NCBI RefSeq assembly: GCF_001307275.1 | Contig: NZ_CP012831.1 | Location: 5,386,501-5,450,500, forward strand | DNA length: 64,000 nucleotides | Reading direction: 5' to 3' | Source of the DNA: Pseudomonas fluorescens | GTDB taxonomy: Bacteria > Pseudomonadota > Gammaproteobacteria > Pseudomonadales > Pseudomonadaceae | In this document: positions 49,916 to 59,300 of the stretch, in pieces | Layout: each line of letters starts with the position of its first letter | Position numbering within the stretch: position 1 is the first letter of the stretch | The notes under the pieces: model-generated | Seen by the model: the letters and a program-made list of their open reading frames with translations, nothing else | Told to the model about the DNA's origin: nothing | Databases searched by the model: none | Made by a program: the position numbers and the translations under genes

Positions 49916-51778
49916 CTAGATCGCCAATTTGAGCGTAAAGGTCGCTCCCGTTCCCGGGCCATCGCTATGGGCCTCCAGCGAGCCGCCCATCTCCATGGCC
50001 GCCAGGACGCAGCTGTGCAGGCCAAAACCATGGCCATCCTTGCGTGTGGTAAAGCCATGGGCAAAGATCCGCGTCAGGTTCTCGGGCGCTATGCCTTCGC
50101 CGTTGTCGATGACCTTGATCACCAGGGTGTCTTCTTGGGGGATCTCGCTCTGAAGGATGATTTGAGGGGTCAGCTCCGGCCGGTCATCCATCGCCCTGCT
50201 GGCGTTTTTTATCAGGTTGATCAGGATCAGCAGCACCCGATGCTTGTCCAGTTGCAGCAAGGGTGTTTCGGCCAGGTTTCGCACCACGGTGATCCGATGC
50301 GCCGCGATGATGCCGGCGTTCATGCGCACGGCATCCTCGATCAGGTCCTTGATCTGCACGGTTTCGGCCAGGCTGGAGGTGCCTGCGTAAGATTGCTGGG
50401 CGGCGACGATTTCCTTGATGTGATCGACGCTTTTGCTCAGTTGGCCGAGTTCTTCGGTCATGCTCTGTTGCTCCACCGCCAGCGCGTCCACCAATTGGTT
50501 CAGGTAGCCGGGCAGCAGCTTGCCTTTCTCGTCGTGGGAGATGAAGTCGCCGAGGTCATCGGCGTGCTCGTTCATCATTTGCACCGCCTTACCGAGCCCC
50601 AAGGCCTTGCTGGTGCGCAGCTTGCGGGTGACCAGGTCGGCGGAGATATTCACGCTGTTGAGCACGTTGCCCACGTTGTGCAGGACGTTAGTGGCGATTT
50701 CGGCCATGCCGGCCTGGCGAGCGGCGGCGGCCAGTTGAGCCTGGGCTTCGGCGGCGCGCAGACGGCTCTGCGCCAGTTGCCAGCTCATCCGGGCGAGCAC
50801 GCCCACCAGCAGCACCAGGACCAGGCTGCCGCCTGCCGCGCGCCAGAGGTAGGTACGCGCTTGCTGGTTCACCGCGGCCAGTTGTTCCTCCTCGGACAAC
50901 CCGACAATCACCGCCAGTGGAAAGTCGTAGAGCTGGCGGGCACTGGTGTAGCGCCGAACCCCGTCCCAACCATTGACCGAGAGCACTGCCTCGGTGTTTT
51001 CCGCATCCGGCACCACCGCCGTGTAATCGACCGTATCGCCGGCCAGTACCGTTTCTCCGGTGCGCCGCACGCGGAAGAGGCCGTCAGTGCCCAGCAGCCC
51101 GAGCGCACCTTGTTCGCCGAGTTTCGAGGCGTCGTAGCTGCTGACGAAATAGGCGGCATCGACCTCGACCCTGGCGATCCCGGAAAGTGTGCCATCCGCG
51201 GCGTCGAGTCGCCGGCTGAAGCGCAAGCGCCATTCTCCCGTGACCGGACTTTTCCACGGATGACTGATGGACAATGAGTCGCTGTGCCGCAGTGTTTGCT
51301 GCTCATTCGGGTCAGCGATATTTTCCCGGTCGTTGGTCCGTGTACTCGCCACGAGCCTGCCGTCCGGGTTGACCACGCTGACGTCGAACACCAAGGCCGG
51401 CGGTAACAAGGCCCGCTCCTGAAGCCGGCGCAGGGGATTAGGCTCGCTCTCGGTCTCATAGGTGTATTTGACCAGCTTGAGGGTTTGGTCGATTTCATGG
51501 ATGGCGCGCAACATTTGCGCTTCGTAGGTGGCGCCCATTTCCAGGCTGGCCGTCGCGGCGCTCTGTTGCGCGCGAAGATGTTCGACCTTGATCAGGTAGA
51601 GGGTAGCGCTCCAGATGGCCAGCAACAGCAGAACGGCCAGCAACGGGAACAGGATGTAGGCTTCCTTGGCCTGGTCGAAGGCGCGCCGAAGCACGCCGGC
51701 CTTGGTATCGCCATCGGCCTCGGCACAATGAGCAGTGCCAGGGGCCAACCTCAGTGTCTCAGGCCGCTGGATCGGCAT
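49916..51778 (-). CDS. Membrane sensor histidine kinase, sensor paralogous to the GGDEF-EAL protein
   Basis: The ATG at 51778 follows AGGGAG, giving 620 residues. TM1 is at about 41-62, a PDC/Cache-like periplasmic domain follows, TM2 is at about 315-335, and the kinase core has His367 (L-H-N-V-G-N-V-L-N), N-L-I-K-N-A-x-x-A, D-N-G-E-G-I and G-F-G-L-H. No receiver or HAMP domain is visible. Its N-terminal 340 residues closely match those of the GGDEF-EAL protein. The partner regulator is not adjacent; the REC-CheC/CheX protein at 44394 is a candidate. Confidence 0.94.
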   Translation of the reverse strand: MPIQRPETLRLAPGTAHCAEADGDTKAGVLRRAFDQAKEAYILFPLLAVLLLLAIWSATLYLIKVEHLRAQQSAATASLEMGATYEAQMLRAIHEIDQTLKLVKYTYETESEPNPLRRLQERALLPPALVFDVSVVNPDGRLVASTRTNDRENIADPNEQQTLRHSDSLSISHPWKSPVTGEWRLRFSRRLDAADGTLSGIARVEVDAAYFVSSYDASKLGEQGALGLLGTDGLFRVRRTGETVLAGDTVDYTAVVPDAENTEAVLSVNGWDGVRRYTSARQLYDFPLAVIVGLSEEEQLAAVNQQARTYLWRAAGGSLVLVLLVGVLARMSWQLAQSRLRAAEAQAQLAAAARQAGMAEIATNVLHNVGNVLNSVNISADLVTRKLRTSKALGLGKAVQMMNEHADDLGDFISHDEKGKLLPGYLNQLVDALAVEQQSMTEELGQLSKSVDHIKEIVAAQQSYAGTSSLAETVQIKDLIEDAVRMNAGIIAAHRITVVRNLAETPLLQLDKHRVLLILINLIKNASRAMDDRPELTPQIILQSEIPQEDTLVIKVIDNGEGIAPENLTRIFAHGFTTRKDGHGFGLHSCVLAAMEMGGSLEAHSDGPGTGATFTLKLAI

Positions 51779-51868
51779 GGTGTGCTCCCTGCATTGTTCG
51801 ACCGAAGGCTGGTGGGCGTCGACACAGTCACGGCTCGAGGGGTATTGCTCCTGCTGGCCCGAGCATAA

Positions 51869-51903
51869 AGAGCCTGGATCTGTCAGAACTATAGACCACA
51901 AAC
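51869..51903 (-). promoter_or_regulatory. Promoter-proximal sequence shared with the GGDEF-EAL gene
   Basis: On the reverse strand TTTGTGGTCTATAGTT followed by C-T-G-A-C-A-G-A-T-C-C lies about 90-125 bp before the kinase start. It matches the block at 45631 before the GGDEF-EAL gene. The AATGCAGGGAGCACACCATG start region is also conserved in both. Confidence 0.65.
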
Positions 51904-51973
51904 TCTGTATGCCAATGTGCGAAGGTGGGCCCGACTGACTGGGGCACTGAGGATTTTGTGGCAAGGGGATTTT

Positions 51974-52058
51974 GTGGGAGCAAGGCTTGCCCGCGATACA
52001 CACGACTCGACTTCAGGAAGACCGCGTCGCATCCATCGCGGGCAAGTCTTGCTCCCAC
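51974..52058. repeat. REP pair of a second sequence subtype
   Basis: GTGGGAGCAAGGCTTGCCCGC (from 51974) faces GCGGGCAAG..CTTGCTCCCAC (to 52058). The stem sequence (AAGGCTTGCCCGCGAT) differs from the AGCGAGCTTGCTCGC subtype elsewhere in the window, so two REP subtypes coexist. It lies in the 323-bp gap between the kinase and the ABC gene. Confidence 0.88.
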
Positions 52059-52101
52059 GACCCCCTTCGCCACAGGTTATTCAGTGTTTGCTCTATCGGG
52101 G

Positions 52102-53805
52102 TCACACCGCTTGCTTGATCTTGCGATGCACCCACTGCGCCTCGTCCTTCAATTCAAGGACCTGCCAATGGAAGCGCTCCAGGGCGGCGCTGTGACCGAC
52201 GCTGATCAGGATCGTGTCCGGCAGCGTCTGCCTGAGCAGTTGATAGCAACGCGCTTCGTTTGCCGCATCCAGCGCCGAGCTGCTTTCGTCGAGGAACAGC
52301 ACCGTGGGCCGGGCCAGCAGGGCCCTGACGAACGCACAGCGTTGTTGTTCGCCAACGCTGAGGGTCTGCGCCCAGTCCCGCTCCTGCTCCAACTGATCGC
52401 TCAGGTGTTGCAGGCCGACCTGCTCCATGACCTGGCGCAGCGCGGCATCCTCCTCGCAACGGGCAGGGTGGGGGTACCAGAGTGCTTCGCGCAGGCTGCC
52501 CAGCGGCAGGTAGGGTTTTTGCGACAGGGTCAGGGCGCGTTCACGGTCATAGCCGCTCGAGCCGCGCGCGTGGGGCCAAAGCCCGGTAATCGTGCGGATC
52601 AGCGTCGACTTGCCGTAGCCGGATGGCGCGCTGATCATCAGGCTGTCACCGGGCTGGAGTGACAGGTTGAAGCCTTTGAACAATGGCCGGCCGTTTGGCA
52701 GCCAGATGTCCAGGTCCTTGATATCAAGGCCGCTGGCCTGTTGTTGGTGCCTGACCTGGGATTTGACCTCGACGTTATCCAGGCGCTCCTGGAAGCCGAC
52801 CAAGCGGTCGATCACCGACTTCCATTCCGACAGTTCCGGGAACACGCTCACCAGATAGGCGATGGCCGCGTGCACTTCGCCGAAGGCCGCGCTTATCTGC
52901 GTCAGGCGGCCAAGGGGAAAGGCGCCGGCAAAGAACTGTGGCGCCATGATGAACATCGGTATGACCGTCGCGCTGCGCAAATAGAAGGTCGAGTAGCCCA
53001 TGATCAGCTTCTGTTTTTTCACCAGCGCCCAGAAGTTTTCCAGCGCCGCCTCCAGGCGGTGGTTGAAGCGTTCGTTCTCCACGACTTCGCCGCGGTATTG
53101 CGCCACCGAGTCAGCGTTCTCCCGCAGGCGGATGAGCGAGAAACGAAAGTCCGCTTCACGCCGCTGTTGCATGAAGTTGAGGCTGGGCAGCGCACGTCCG
53201 AGCCAGAATGCAAGGCCGGTGCCCAGGAGCGCATACACCAGGGCGACCCACACCAGCAGCCCGGGAATGACGATCGATTGGTCGTTGAACGGCACGCTGA
53301 CGAGGCTGGAGGCTTGCCAGAGGATATGCAGGAAGGAAAACAGCGACACCACCGACGTCAACAGGCCCAGGCTCAACTTGAGCGACTTGACGATAAACAG
53401 GTCGATGTCCTCGGCGATCCGCTGGTCGGGGTTGTCGACATCGGTCTCGGTCAGCTTCAGCTTCTGGTAGCGCTGGCTGCCCAGCCATTGACCGAGCATG
53501 TTGCGGGTTGCCCAGCGCCGCCAGCGGATGGTCAGCTTCTGCTGGAAATGGAACGCGCCAACGGTAAAGGCGGCCATGCCGATCTGCAGCAGGATGAACT
53601 GCAGGCTACCGATCAGGAAACCGTGGTAGTCCAAGGCCTGCAAGGCGTTATAGAAATGCAGGTTCCAGAAATTGGTGAGGATGTTGACACCGACCAGGCA
53701 CAGGGTCATCAGTACGGTAGCCAACAGCAGCAACAGGGCCGGGTACTTTTCCTCGGAAGCCCAGAAGGGCTGCGCGAGGCGCCAGAAATTGCGAAGTGTG
53801 TGCAT
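52102..53805 (-). CDS. SbmA/BacA-type ABC transporter, fused membrane domain and ATPase
   Basis: The 567-residue protein has about six TM helices over residues 20-330 of the SbmA-like 'ABC_membrane_2' type (L-D-N-P-D-Q-R-I-x-x-D-style D-N-P-D-Q-R-I-A-E-D motif). The ATPase has Walker A (P-S-G-Y-G-K-S-T), signature L-S-V-G-E-Q-Q-R and Walker B L-F-L-D-E-S. It resembles YddA-family half-transporters that sit in siderophore gene clusters. A Fur-box-like site lies about 65 bp upstream, so iron-controlled siderophore or peptide transport is likely. Substrate not shown. Confidence 0.9.
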   Translation of the reverse strand: MHTLRNFWRLAQPFWASEEKYPALLLLLATVLMTLCLVGVNILTNFWNLHFYNALQALDYHGFLIGSLQFILLQIGMAAFTVGAFHFQQKLTIRWRRWATRNMLGQWLGSQRYQKLKLTETDVDNPDQRIAEDIDLFIVKSLKLSLGLLTSVVSLFSFLHILWQASSLVSVPFNDQSIVIPGLLVWVALVYALLGTGLAFWLGRALPSLNFMQQRREADFRFSLIRLRENADSVAQYRGEVVENERFNHRLEAALENFWALVKKQKLIMGYSTFYLRSATVIPMFIMAPQFFAGAFPLGRLTQISAAFGEVHAAIAYLVSVFPELSEWKSVIDRLVGFQERLDNVEVKSQVRHQQQASGLDIKDLDIWLPNGRPLFKGFNLSLQPGDSLMISAPSGYGKSTLIRTITGLWPHARGSSGYDRERALTLSQKPYLPLGSLREALWYPHPARCEEDAALRQVMEQVGLQHLSDQLEQERDWAQTLSVGEQQRCAFVRALLARPTVLFLDESSSALDAANEARCYQLLRQTLPDTILISVGHSAALERFHWQVLELKDEAQWVHRKIKQAV

Positions 53806-53870
53806 GGGGTCTTGGTGAGCCTGGTCGCTAACGACGTTGAGTTTGCAGGGGCGGGAGGATAGGATCAGCC

Positions 53871-53890
53871 AATGCTAATCGTTTGCATTA
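53871..53890. promoter_or_regulatory. Fur-box-like site between divergent genes
   Basis: AATGCTAATC-GTTTGCATTA has AATGC..GCATT inverted halves and the TAAT/ATTA steps of Pseudomonas Fur boxes. It lies between the SbmA-type ABC gene (reverse) and the FhuF-like gene (forward), so it can control both. The whole siderophore block is then probably iron-repressed. Confidence 0.8.
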
Positions 53891-54004
53891 ATTAGGGAAA
53901 GCCACGGGAGCCCCGTTATCGAATTTCCAGAATGGCTTAACCAGGCCTGGCCGCCCATACAGCGGGTCGTCCGGCAGGAACCTGGCGACCAGCCTTCCAT
54001 CGCG

Positions 54005-54694
54005 TTGAGCCAGCTTGCCGACCCTGCCGCGTTGCAACCCTTGCTGACCCGATTTGCCCTGCGTTACCCGGGGGTGAACCGCGCCGCCGTGGTTTCGCAG
54101 TGGTCGATGAACTACATGAGCATTGTCTTGCCGGCCACCCTGGCCTGTGTGCTGACGCGTGGCTGCGCGATCGAGTTCTGGGGCGAGGGCGCGTTGTTGT
54201 TGCACGACGACGGCCAACCGGCGGCGCTGGGCCTGGCCGCCGGGCTGTCGCCCTTGAACGCGGAGGACCGGGCGGTGTATTGGTCGCGGTTGGTCCACGA
54301 GCATTTGGCGCCACTGTTTGGCACGTTGGCCGCCGCCGGTGGCTTGGCCCCGAAAATACTGTGGGGCAACTTTGTCGCCATCTGGGACGGCGCCTTCGCC
54401 AGGATGGACCCGGACCTGTCCAGGGACGGCTTCGCCGAAGCGCACCGGTGGCTGGAACCGGTTACGGTGAACAACGGACGCCTGAAGCTGCGAGGCCTGC
54501 AACGCATGGTCGAATCACCGGCCCCGCAGATATGCCCCAGCTTGCCCTTGCGTCGGCATTGTTGCCTGCATTACCAACTGCACGAACCGGTCGAAGGCCA
54601 GCCGCCAGTGCTGTGCGAATCCTGCCCCAAACTGCACCGCCTGCCGGTGGCGGAACAGGTGAGCTACCTGCATTACATCTATGGGGAGGGTTGA
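54005..54694 (+). CDS. FhuF-like siderophore-iron reductase (2Fe-2S)
   Basis: The C-terminus R-R-H-C-C-L-H-Y and later L-C-E-S-C-P is the C-C-x10+-C-x2-C cluster of FhuF-type ferric-siderophore reductases, which release iron in the cytosol. The first usual start in this frame is a TTG at 54005. Protein-like sequence continues upstream in frame (P-E-W-L-N-Q-A-W-P-P-I-Q-R-V-V-R) to about 53891, with no ATG, GTG or TTG before a stop at 53876. The true start is therefore unclear and could be ATT at 53891 or ATC at 53918. A Fur-like box lies just upstream. Confidence 0.85.
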   Translation: MSQLADPAALQPLLTRFALRYPGVNRAAVVSQWSMNYMSIVLPATLACVLTRGCAIEFWGEGALLLHDDGQPAALGLAAGLSPLNAEDRAVYWSRLVHEHLAPLFGTLAAAGGLAPKILWGNFVAIWDGAFARMDPDLSRDGFAEAHRWLEPVTVNNGRLKLRGLQRMVESPAPQICPSLPLRRHCCLHYQLHEPVEGQPPVLCESCPKLHRLPVAEQVSYLHYIYGEG

Positions 54695-54736
54695 GCGCAG
54701 CTTTTGACAGCCTTGGCCAGAAACCCTCCACATTCC

Positions 54737-56389
54737 TCAAGACAGCATTTGCGCCTGGGATGAGGCGTTGGCCTGGGGGGCTACTTCGCTGACCTTGCCA
54801 TGTTCGACGTGGATCAACCGATCGGCCAGGCCGAAGTAGGCGTCGTCGTGGGAGATGACGATCAGCAATTTGCCGCGCTCGCGCAGGTCCGGCAGGATCC
54901 GGGTGTAGAAGAAGTGCTTGAACACCGGGTCCTGGTCGGCCGCCCATTCGTCGAACAGGTAGCAGGGGCGGTCATCCAGATAGGCACTGAGCAATGCCAG
55001 GCGCTTGCGTTGCCCGGTGGACAGCGCCAGCGTCGTCAGCTTGCCTCCTTCGATCTGCACCTTATGGTCCAGTTGCAGGTGCACCAGGTAGTCCTGCGCC
55101 TGTTTCACCAAGTCCGGATCGTCGCCATCGAACAGGTTTTCGAACAGGCAGAAGTCGGTGAAGATCGCCGAGAAGTGCTGTCGATAATGGAGGTTGTCGT
55201 TGCTCGAGGACACCTGCTCATCGAGCATGATGTCGCCACTTTCCGGCCGGTACAGCCCGGTCAGCAGCAAAGCCAGGGTGGTCTTGCCGCTGCCGTTGCC
55301 GCCGGTGATGAATACCACTTCGCCGGCATTGAGCGTCAGGTCGATGGGCCCCAGGGTGAAATGGCCGTCCTCGCGTTCGCGGTAGTAGGTATGGGCGACC
55401 TGCCGGCACACCAGGCGGCGAACCTGGGTCGGCGAGATGGTATCGAAGGTCTCGTCGGATGCTTCCATCTCGCCTTCCAGGGCACGGATCTTATTCAGTG
55501 CGACGCTGGCGCGGCCCAGGGTCGGCAAGGCGTTCATCAGTTCCGACAGCGGCGTGATCATGTAGAGGATCGTCAGGATATAGCCGGTGACGAGGCTCAC
55601 GCCCAGGTCGATGAAATGCGGTGCGGCGAACAGCACCACGCCGATCAGCATGTAGAACACCGCGTTGCCCCAGTTCAATACCAGGGCGTAGATGCTCATG
55701 CCGCGTACGAAGTCGCGACGGTATTGCTGGCTGACTGGAATCAGCAAATGGGTGAAGAAGTGTTGCCGGCGAGGATGGTTGAGCTGCAGTTCCTTGCTGC
55801 CATCGGTGAGCAGGCGGTACTGGTCGAACAACTGATCCTTGAGCTCCCGGGCCCGGGAGATCGAAGTCAACGCCCGACGTTGCGGCCAGTGAAAAGTGAA
55901 GCTGCCCGCGATGATCAGCAGCAGTGTCAGGCCGAGCAGTGGCAGGCTGAGCCAACCCAGGTAGCCCAGGCAGGCGGCGATGATCCCGGCGTTGACCAGC
56001 AGGATCGGCACCAGCTCCACCGCCTGGCTGATGGTTTGCGTATCGTCGGTCAGCATGGCCAGCAGGCGATGCTTGCCCAGGCGCTGCAATTTCGCGTAGG
56101 GGGTATCGATCAGCTTGGCGCTCAGGTGCAGGCGCATGTCGTTGACCGCGGCCTGGCCCAGGCGCAGCAGGCTGATGTCGGAGATCACCCGGGACACCAT
56201 GACCAGCAGCACCAGCCCGGCGAAAAGCAGCCCGTCCACCGGGCGTAGCTTATCGAACACCTCCAGGCTGTGGTTGATGTTGGCGATCAACCCGGCCGCC
56301 GCGAGGCCGCAGATCAGGCCCGTCAGGGTCGCCACCAGCAGTGCGCGCCATGAACGTTTAGCCATGAGTAACAACAGATCCATTTTCAA
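54737..56389 (-). CDS. Cyclic-peptide/siderophore exporter ABC protein (PvdE/SyrD-like)
   Basis: This 550-residue protein has six TM helices over residues 10-300 and an ATPase with Walker A (T-G-G-N-G-S-G-K-T-T), signature L-S-T-G-Q-R-K-R and Walker B Y-L-F-D-E-W-A-A-D-Q-D-P. The D-E-W-A-A-D-Q-D-P box is typical of the PvdE/SyrD/YojI group that moves peptide siderophore precursors or lipopeptides to the periplasm. The start overlaps the end of the terminal NRPS gene by ATGA, so export is coupled to synthesis. Confidence 0.95.
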   Translation of the reverse strand: MKMDLLLLMAKRSWRALLVATLTGLICGLAAAGLIANINHSLEVFDKLRPVDGLLFAGLVLLVMVSRVISDISLLRLGQAAVNDMRLHLSAKLIDTPYAKLQRLGKHRLLAMLTDDTQTISQAVELVPILLVNAGIIAACLGYLGWLSLPLLGLTLLLIIAGSFTFHWPQRRALTSISRARELKDQLFDQYRLLTDGSKELQLNHPRRQHFFTHLLIPVSQQYRRDFVRGMSIYALVLNWGNAVFYMLIGVVLFAAPHFIDLGVSLVTGYILTILYMITPLSELMNALPTLGRASVALNKIRALEGEMEASDETFDTISPTQVRRLVCRQVAHTYYREREDGHFTLGPIDLTLNAGEVVFITGGNGSGKTTLALLLTGLYRPESGDIMLDEQVSSSNDNLHYRQHFSAIFTDFCLFENLFDGDDPDLVKQAQDYLVHLQLDHKVQIEGGKLTTLALSTGQRKRLALLSAYLDDRPCYLFDEWAADQDPVFKHFFYTRILPDLRERGKLLIVISHDDAYFGLADRLIHVEHGKVSEVAPQANASSQAQMLS

Positions 56390-59300
56390 ACCGCTCCGTT
56401 CGTAGCGATGGCCTCGAGCCGTGCCGCCAGTTGCTGGTGCAGGGCCGGTTGCTCGAGGATAGTGAGATGCTGCGCCGGGATGACCTCACGGGTCAACGGC
56501 CCGGTGCTCAGGTGTTCCCAGTGCGGGTCGGCGAACTCAGCCTGTTCCAGGGTATCGTCGGCCCACCAGACATGCACCGGGCAACTGAGTGGCGCAGGCT
56601 TGAAGGTCGCCAGCAGATGCTGCGTATGCTGCTGGTAGCGCAGCCGTGTTTGCAGGTGCTCCCAACTGTCGCCATCGAGCTGCAGGCCCTGCTGGCGCGC
56701 CCATTGGGCCAGTTCCGGCAGGCGTGCTGCCGGGGGCAGGGCGTCCAGTTGTTCCAGCAGTGCCGCCAGGGTCGCCTGTGGCAACTGGCGCAACACGGTC
56801 TGGCTGTCCGACGTCAGCGACAGGGCGGCCGACTCCAGCAGCGCTTCGACGCTGTCTTCCTGGGCATGATGCTGGTACTGGGAATCGATGATACCGAGAA
56901 ACGCTACCTGTTCGCCCTGGCTCTCCAGGCGCGCGGCAGCGGCAATCGCGAGCAGCCCGCCGAGGGAGAAACCCAGCAGGTGATAAGGACCGTGCGCTTG
57001 CTGCTGGCGCAGATGCTCGACATAGACCGCCGCCAGGCTCTCGATGTCACCGCCCAGTGTCGTGCTGTCGTCGGCCAGGTAGGCCGCCTGGAGTCCCCAC
57101 AGTTGCCAGGCCGGTAGCGATGCCAGCAGGGGACGGTAGTCCTGCACATGGCCTGTGGAGGGGTGGAAGCAGAACAGCTTGCCGGCCTCGATGGGTGCTG
57201 CGTTTGGCGGCGACAGCCTGACCAGTGGCGAGAGCTTGAGTTCGGCCTGCACCAACGCCGCGAACGCCGAGACGCTGGGGGCGTTGAACACCGCATTGAC
57301 CGTCACCGGCGCCGACAGCGCGGTCTGCAAACGGCTGGCGAGGGTCACCGCCGCCAGGGAATGGCCGCCCAGCTCGAAGAAATCATCGTCGATACCCACC
57401 CGCTCCAGGCCCAGCACTTGCGCCCAGACCTCGGCAAGCAAAGCTTCCAGCGGCGTGCGCGGCAAGGCACTGCCAACGGTGTCGAGGACTTTGTCGGCCC
57501 ATTGTTGCAGGGTCTTGCGATCCAGCTTGCCATTGCCCATCAACGGCAAGGCTTCGACGATCCGCAGGGTGGGCAGCATGTAGTCCGGCAAGCAATCCTG
57601 GGCCTGGCCATGCAGCCTGGCGACCGTGGTCGAATGCCCGGGCGCCAGGGTCATGAAGGCGAACAGTTGCTGGCCGAGCTCGCCCCGGGGAATGCATTCC
57701 ACCGCGGCCTGGGCGACGCCGGGAAGGCGAGTCAATTGCGCCTGGATCTCATCGAGTTCCACGCGGAAACCGCGGATCTTCACCTGGCGATCGGCTCGTC
57801 CGGTGATTTCCAGGCTACCGTCGTGGAGGTAGCGGGCCATGTCGCCAGTGCGGTAGAGGCGTTCGCCAGGCGATTGCCCCCATTCGATGAAACGGCCGGC
57901 GTTCTGTTGCGCGTCCAGGTAACCCCGGGCCAGTTGCGGGCCGGCGATATACAGCTCGGCGCTCTGCCCGGGAGCGGCCAGCGCTTGCTGTTCGTCGAGC
58001 AGGTACAGGCGCACGCCATCGAGGCGGTCGCTCAGGGGCAGGCGGCGATAATCCATGGCTGGATCGGCTTTGTGCATCACCACGCCGACCGTGGTTTCGG
58101 TCGGGCCGTAATGGTTGAAGACTGTCAGCGTCGGCGCGAGGCCGTGAATGTTTTGCAGCAGGCGCCGCGAGCAGCTTTCGCCACCGAGGATCAGTTGCTT
58201 GCGAGGCAACACGGTCGCGCTTTGGGCATGAATCAGCCACGCGTCCAGCAGGGACGGTACGATCTTCAGGTGATCGATGGGGTATTCAGCCTGCCAGGCC
58301 GCCCAGGCCTGGGCGTCCATTGCCGTTTCCTTGTCCAGCAGGTGCAATTCACCGCCACTGAGCAGCGCCGGGAACAGCAAGGTGTAGCCCAGGTCGGCCG
58401 CCAGCGAAGTGACCACCGCACTGCGCTCGCCAACCCCCAGCGCCAGGCGCCGGGACACGCTGGCGACATAACTGGCGAGTTGGGCGTGTTCGACAATGAC
58501 GCCTTTGGGCGTGCCGGTGCTGCCGGAGGTGAACAGCACGTAGGCCGCGTCCTGCCCTTGGCACTCGACGTTGGTTGCCGTGGCAGGTGCGTGCTGCCAG
58601 GTCGCTTCATCACGCAGGTCGAGGCTACCGATGCCGGGCAACGCGGGGGCGCTGCCGGCCGAACCGCTCAGGACGAAGACTGGCTGCGCCTGTTGCAGGA
58701 TGGCCAGGGAGCGTTGTGCCGGCTGATGCACGTCCAGGGGGACGAACGCCGCGCCGCTCTTGAGCACGGCGAGCATGGCCAGGACCATTTGCGCCGAACG
58801 ATCCAGGTACAACGCCACGCGATCTTCGCGGCCCACGCCCTGGGCGCGCAGGTACTGCGCCAGTTGGTTGCTGCGGGCCTGCAACTGGGCATAGCTCAGA
58901 TACCCGTGGTGGTCGCGCAGGGCCAAATGCTCGGGGAACTGCGCGGCACATTCAGCGAAGCGCGCCGGTACGCTGGCAAACGGCGGGGCGGCGACGTCGT
59001 CCTGCCGGGCGGCCAGCGTCGCGCCGAAGCTCGGCGCCTGCAACGACAGCTCGGCCAAGGGCTTGCCTGGGTTGGCGAGGGCATCGGACAGCAGCGACTG
59101 GAACTGCTCCAGAAGCGTCAGGGCTGCTTGTTCGCTGTAGCGGCTCGGCAGATGGTGCAAGTTCAACCGATAGCCAAGACCGCTGGCTTCGTGGCGGACC
59201 GTTTCGGCAACCAGCAGCAACTCCATGCCTGCCGGGATGGCTTGCACGTCCGACACAGTGAGCGTCGATGCAAGACTGCCCAAGGTATCGAGTCGATCGG

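Noticed and set aside
49283..51277. Long forward frame opposite the kinase and porin genes
   Set aside because: Crosses two well-supported genes. A matching shadow occurs opposite the paralogous GGDEF-EAL gene, as expected for a by-product of shared sequence.
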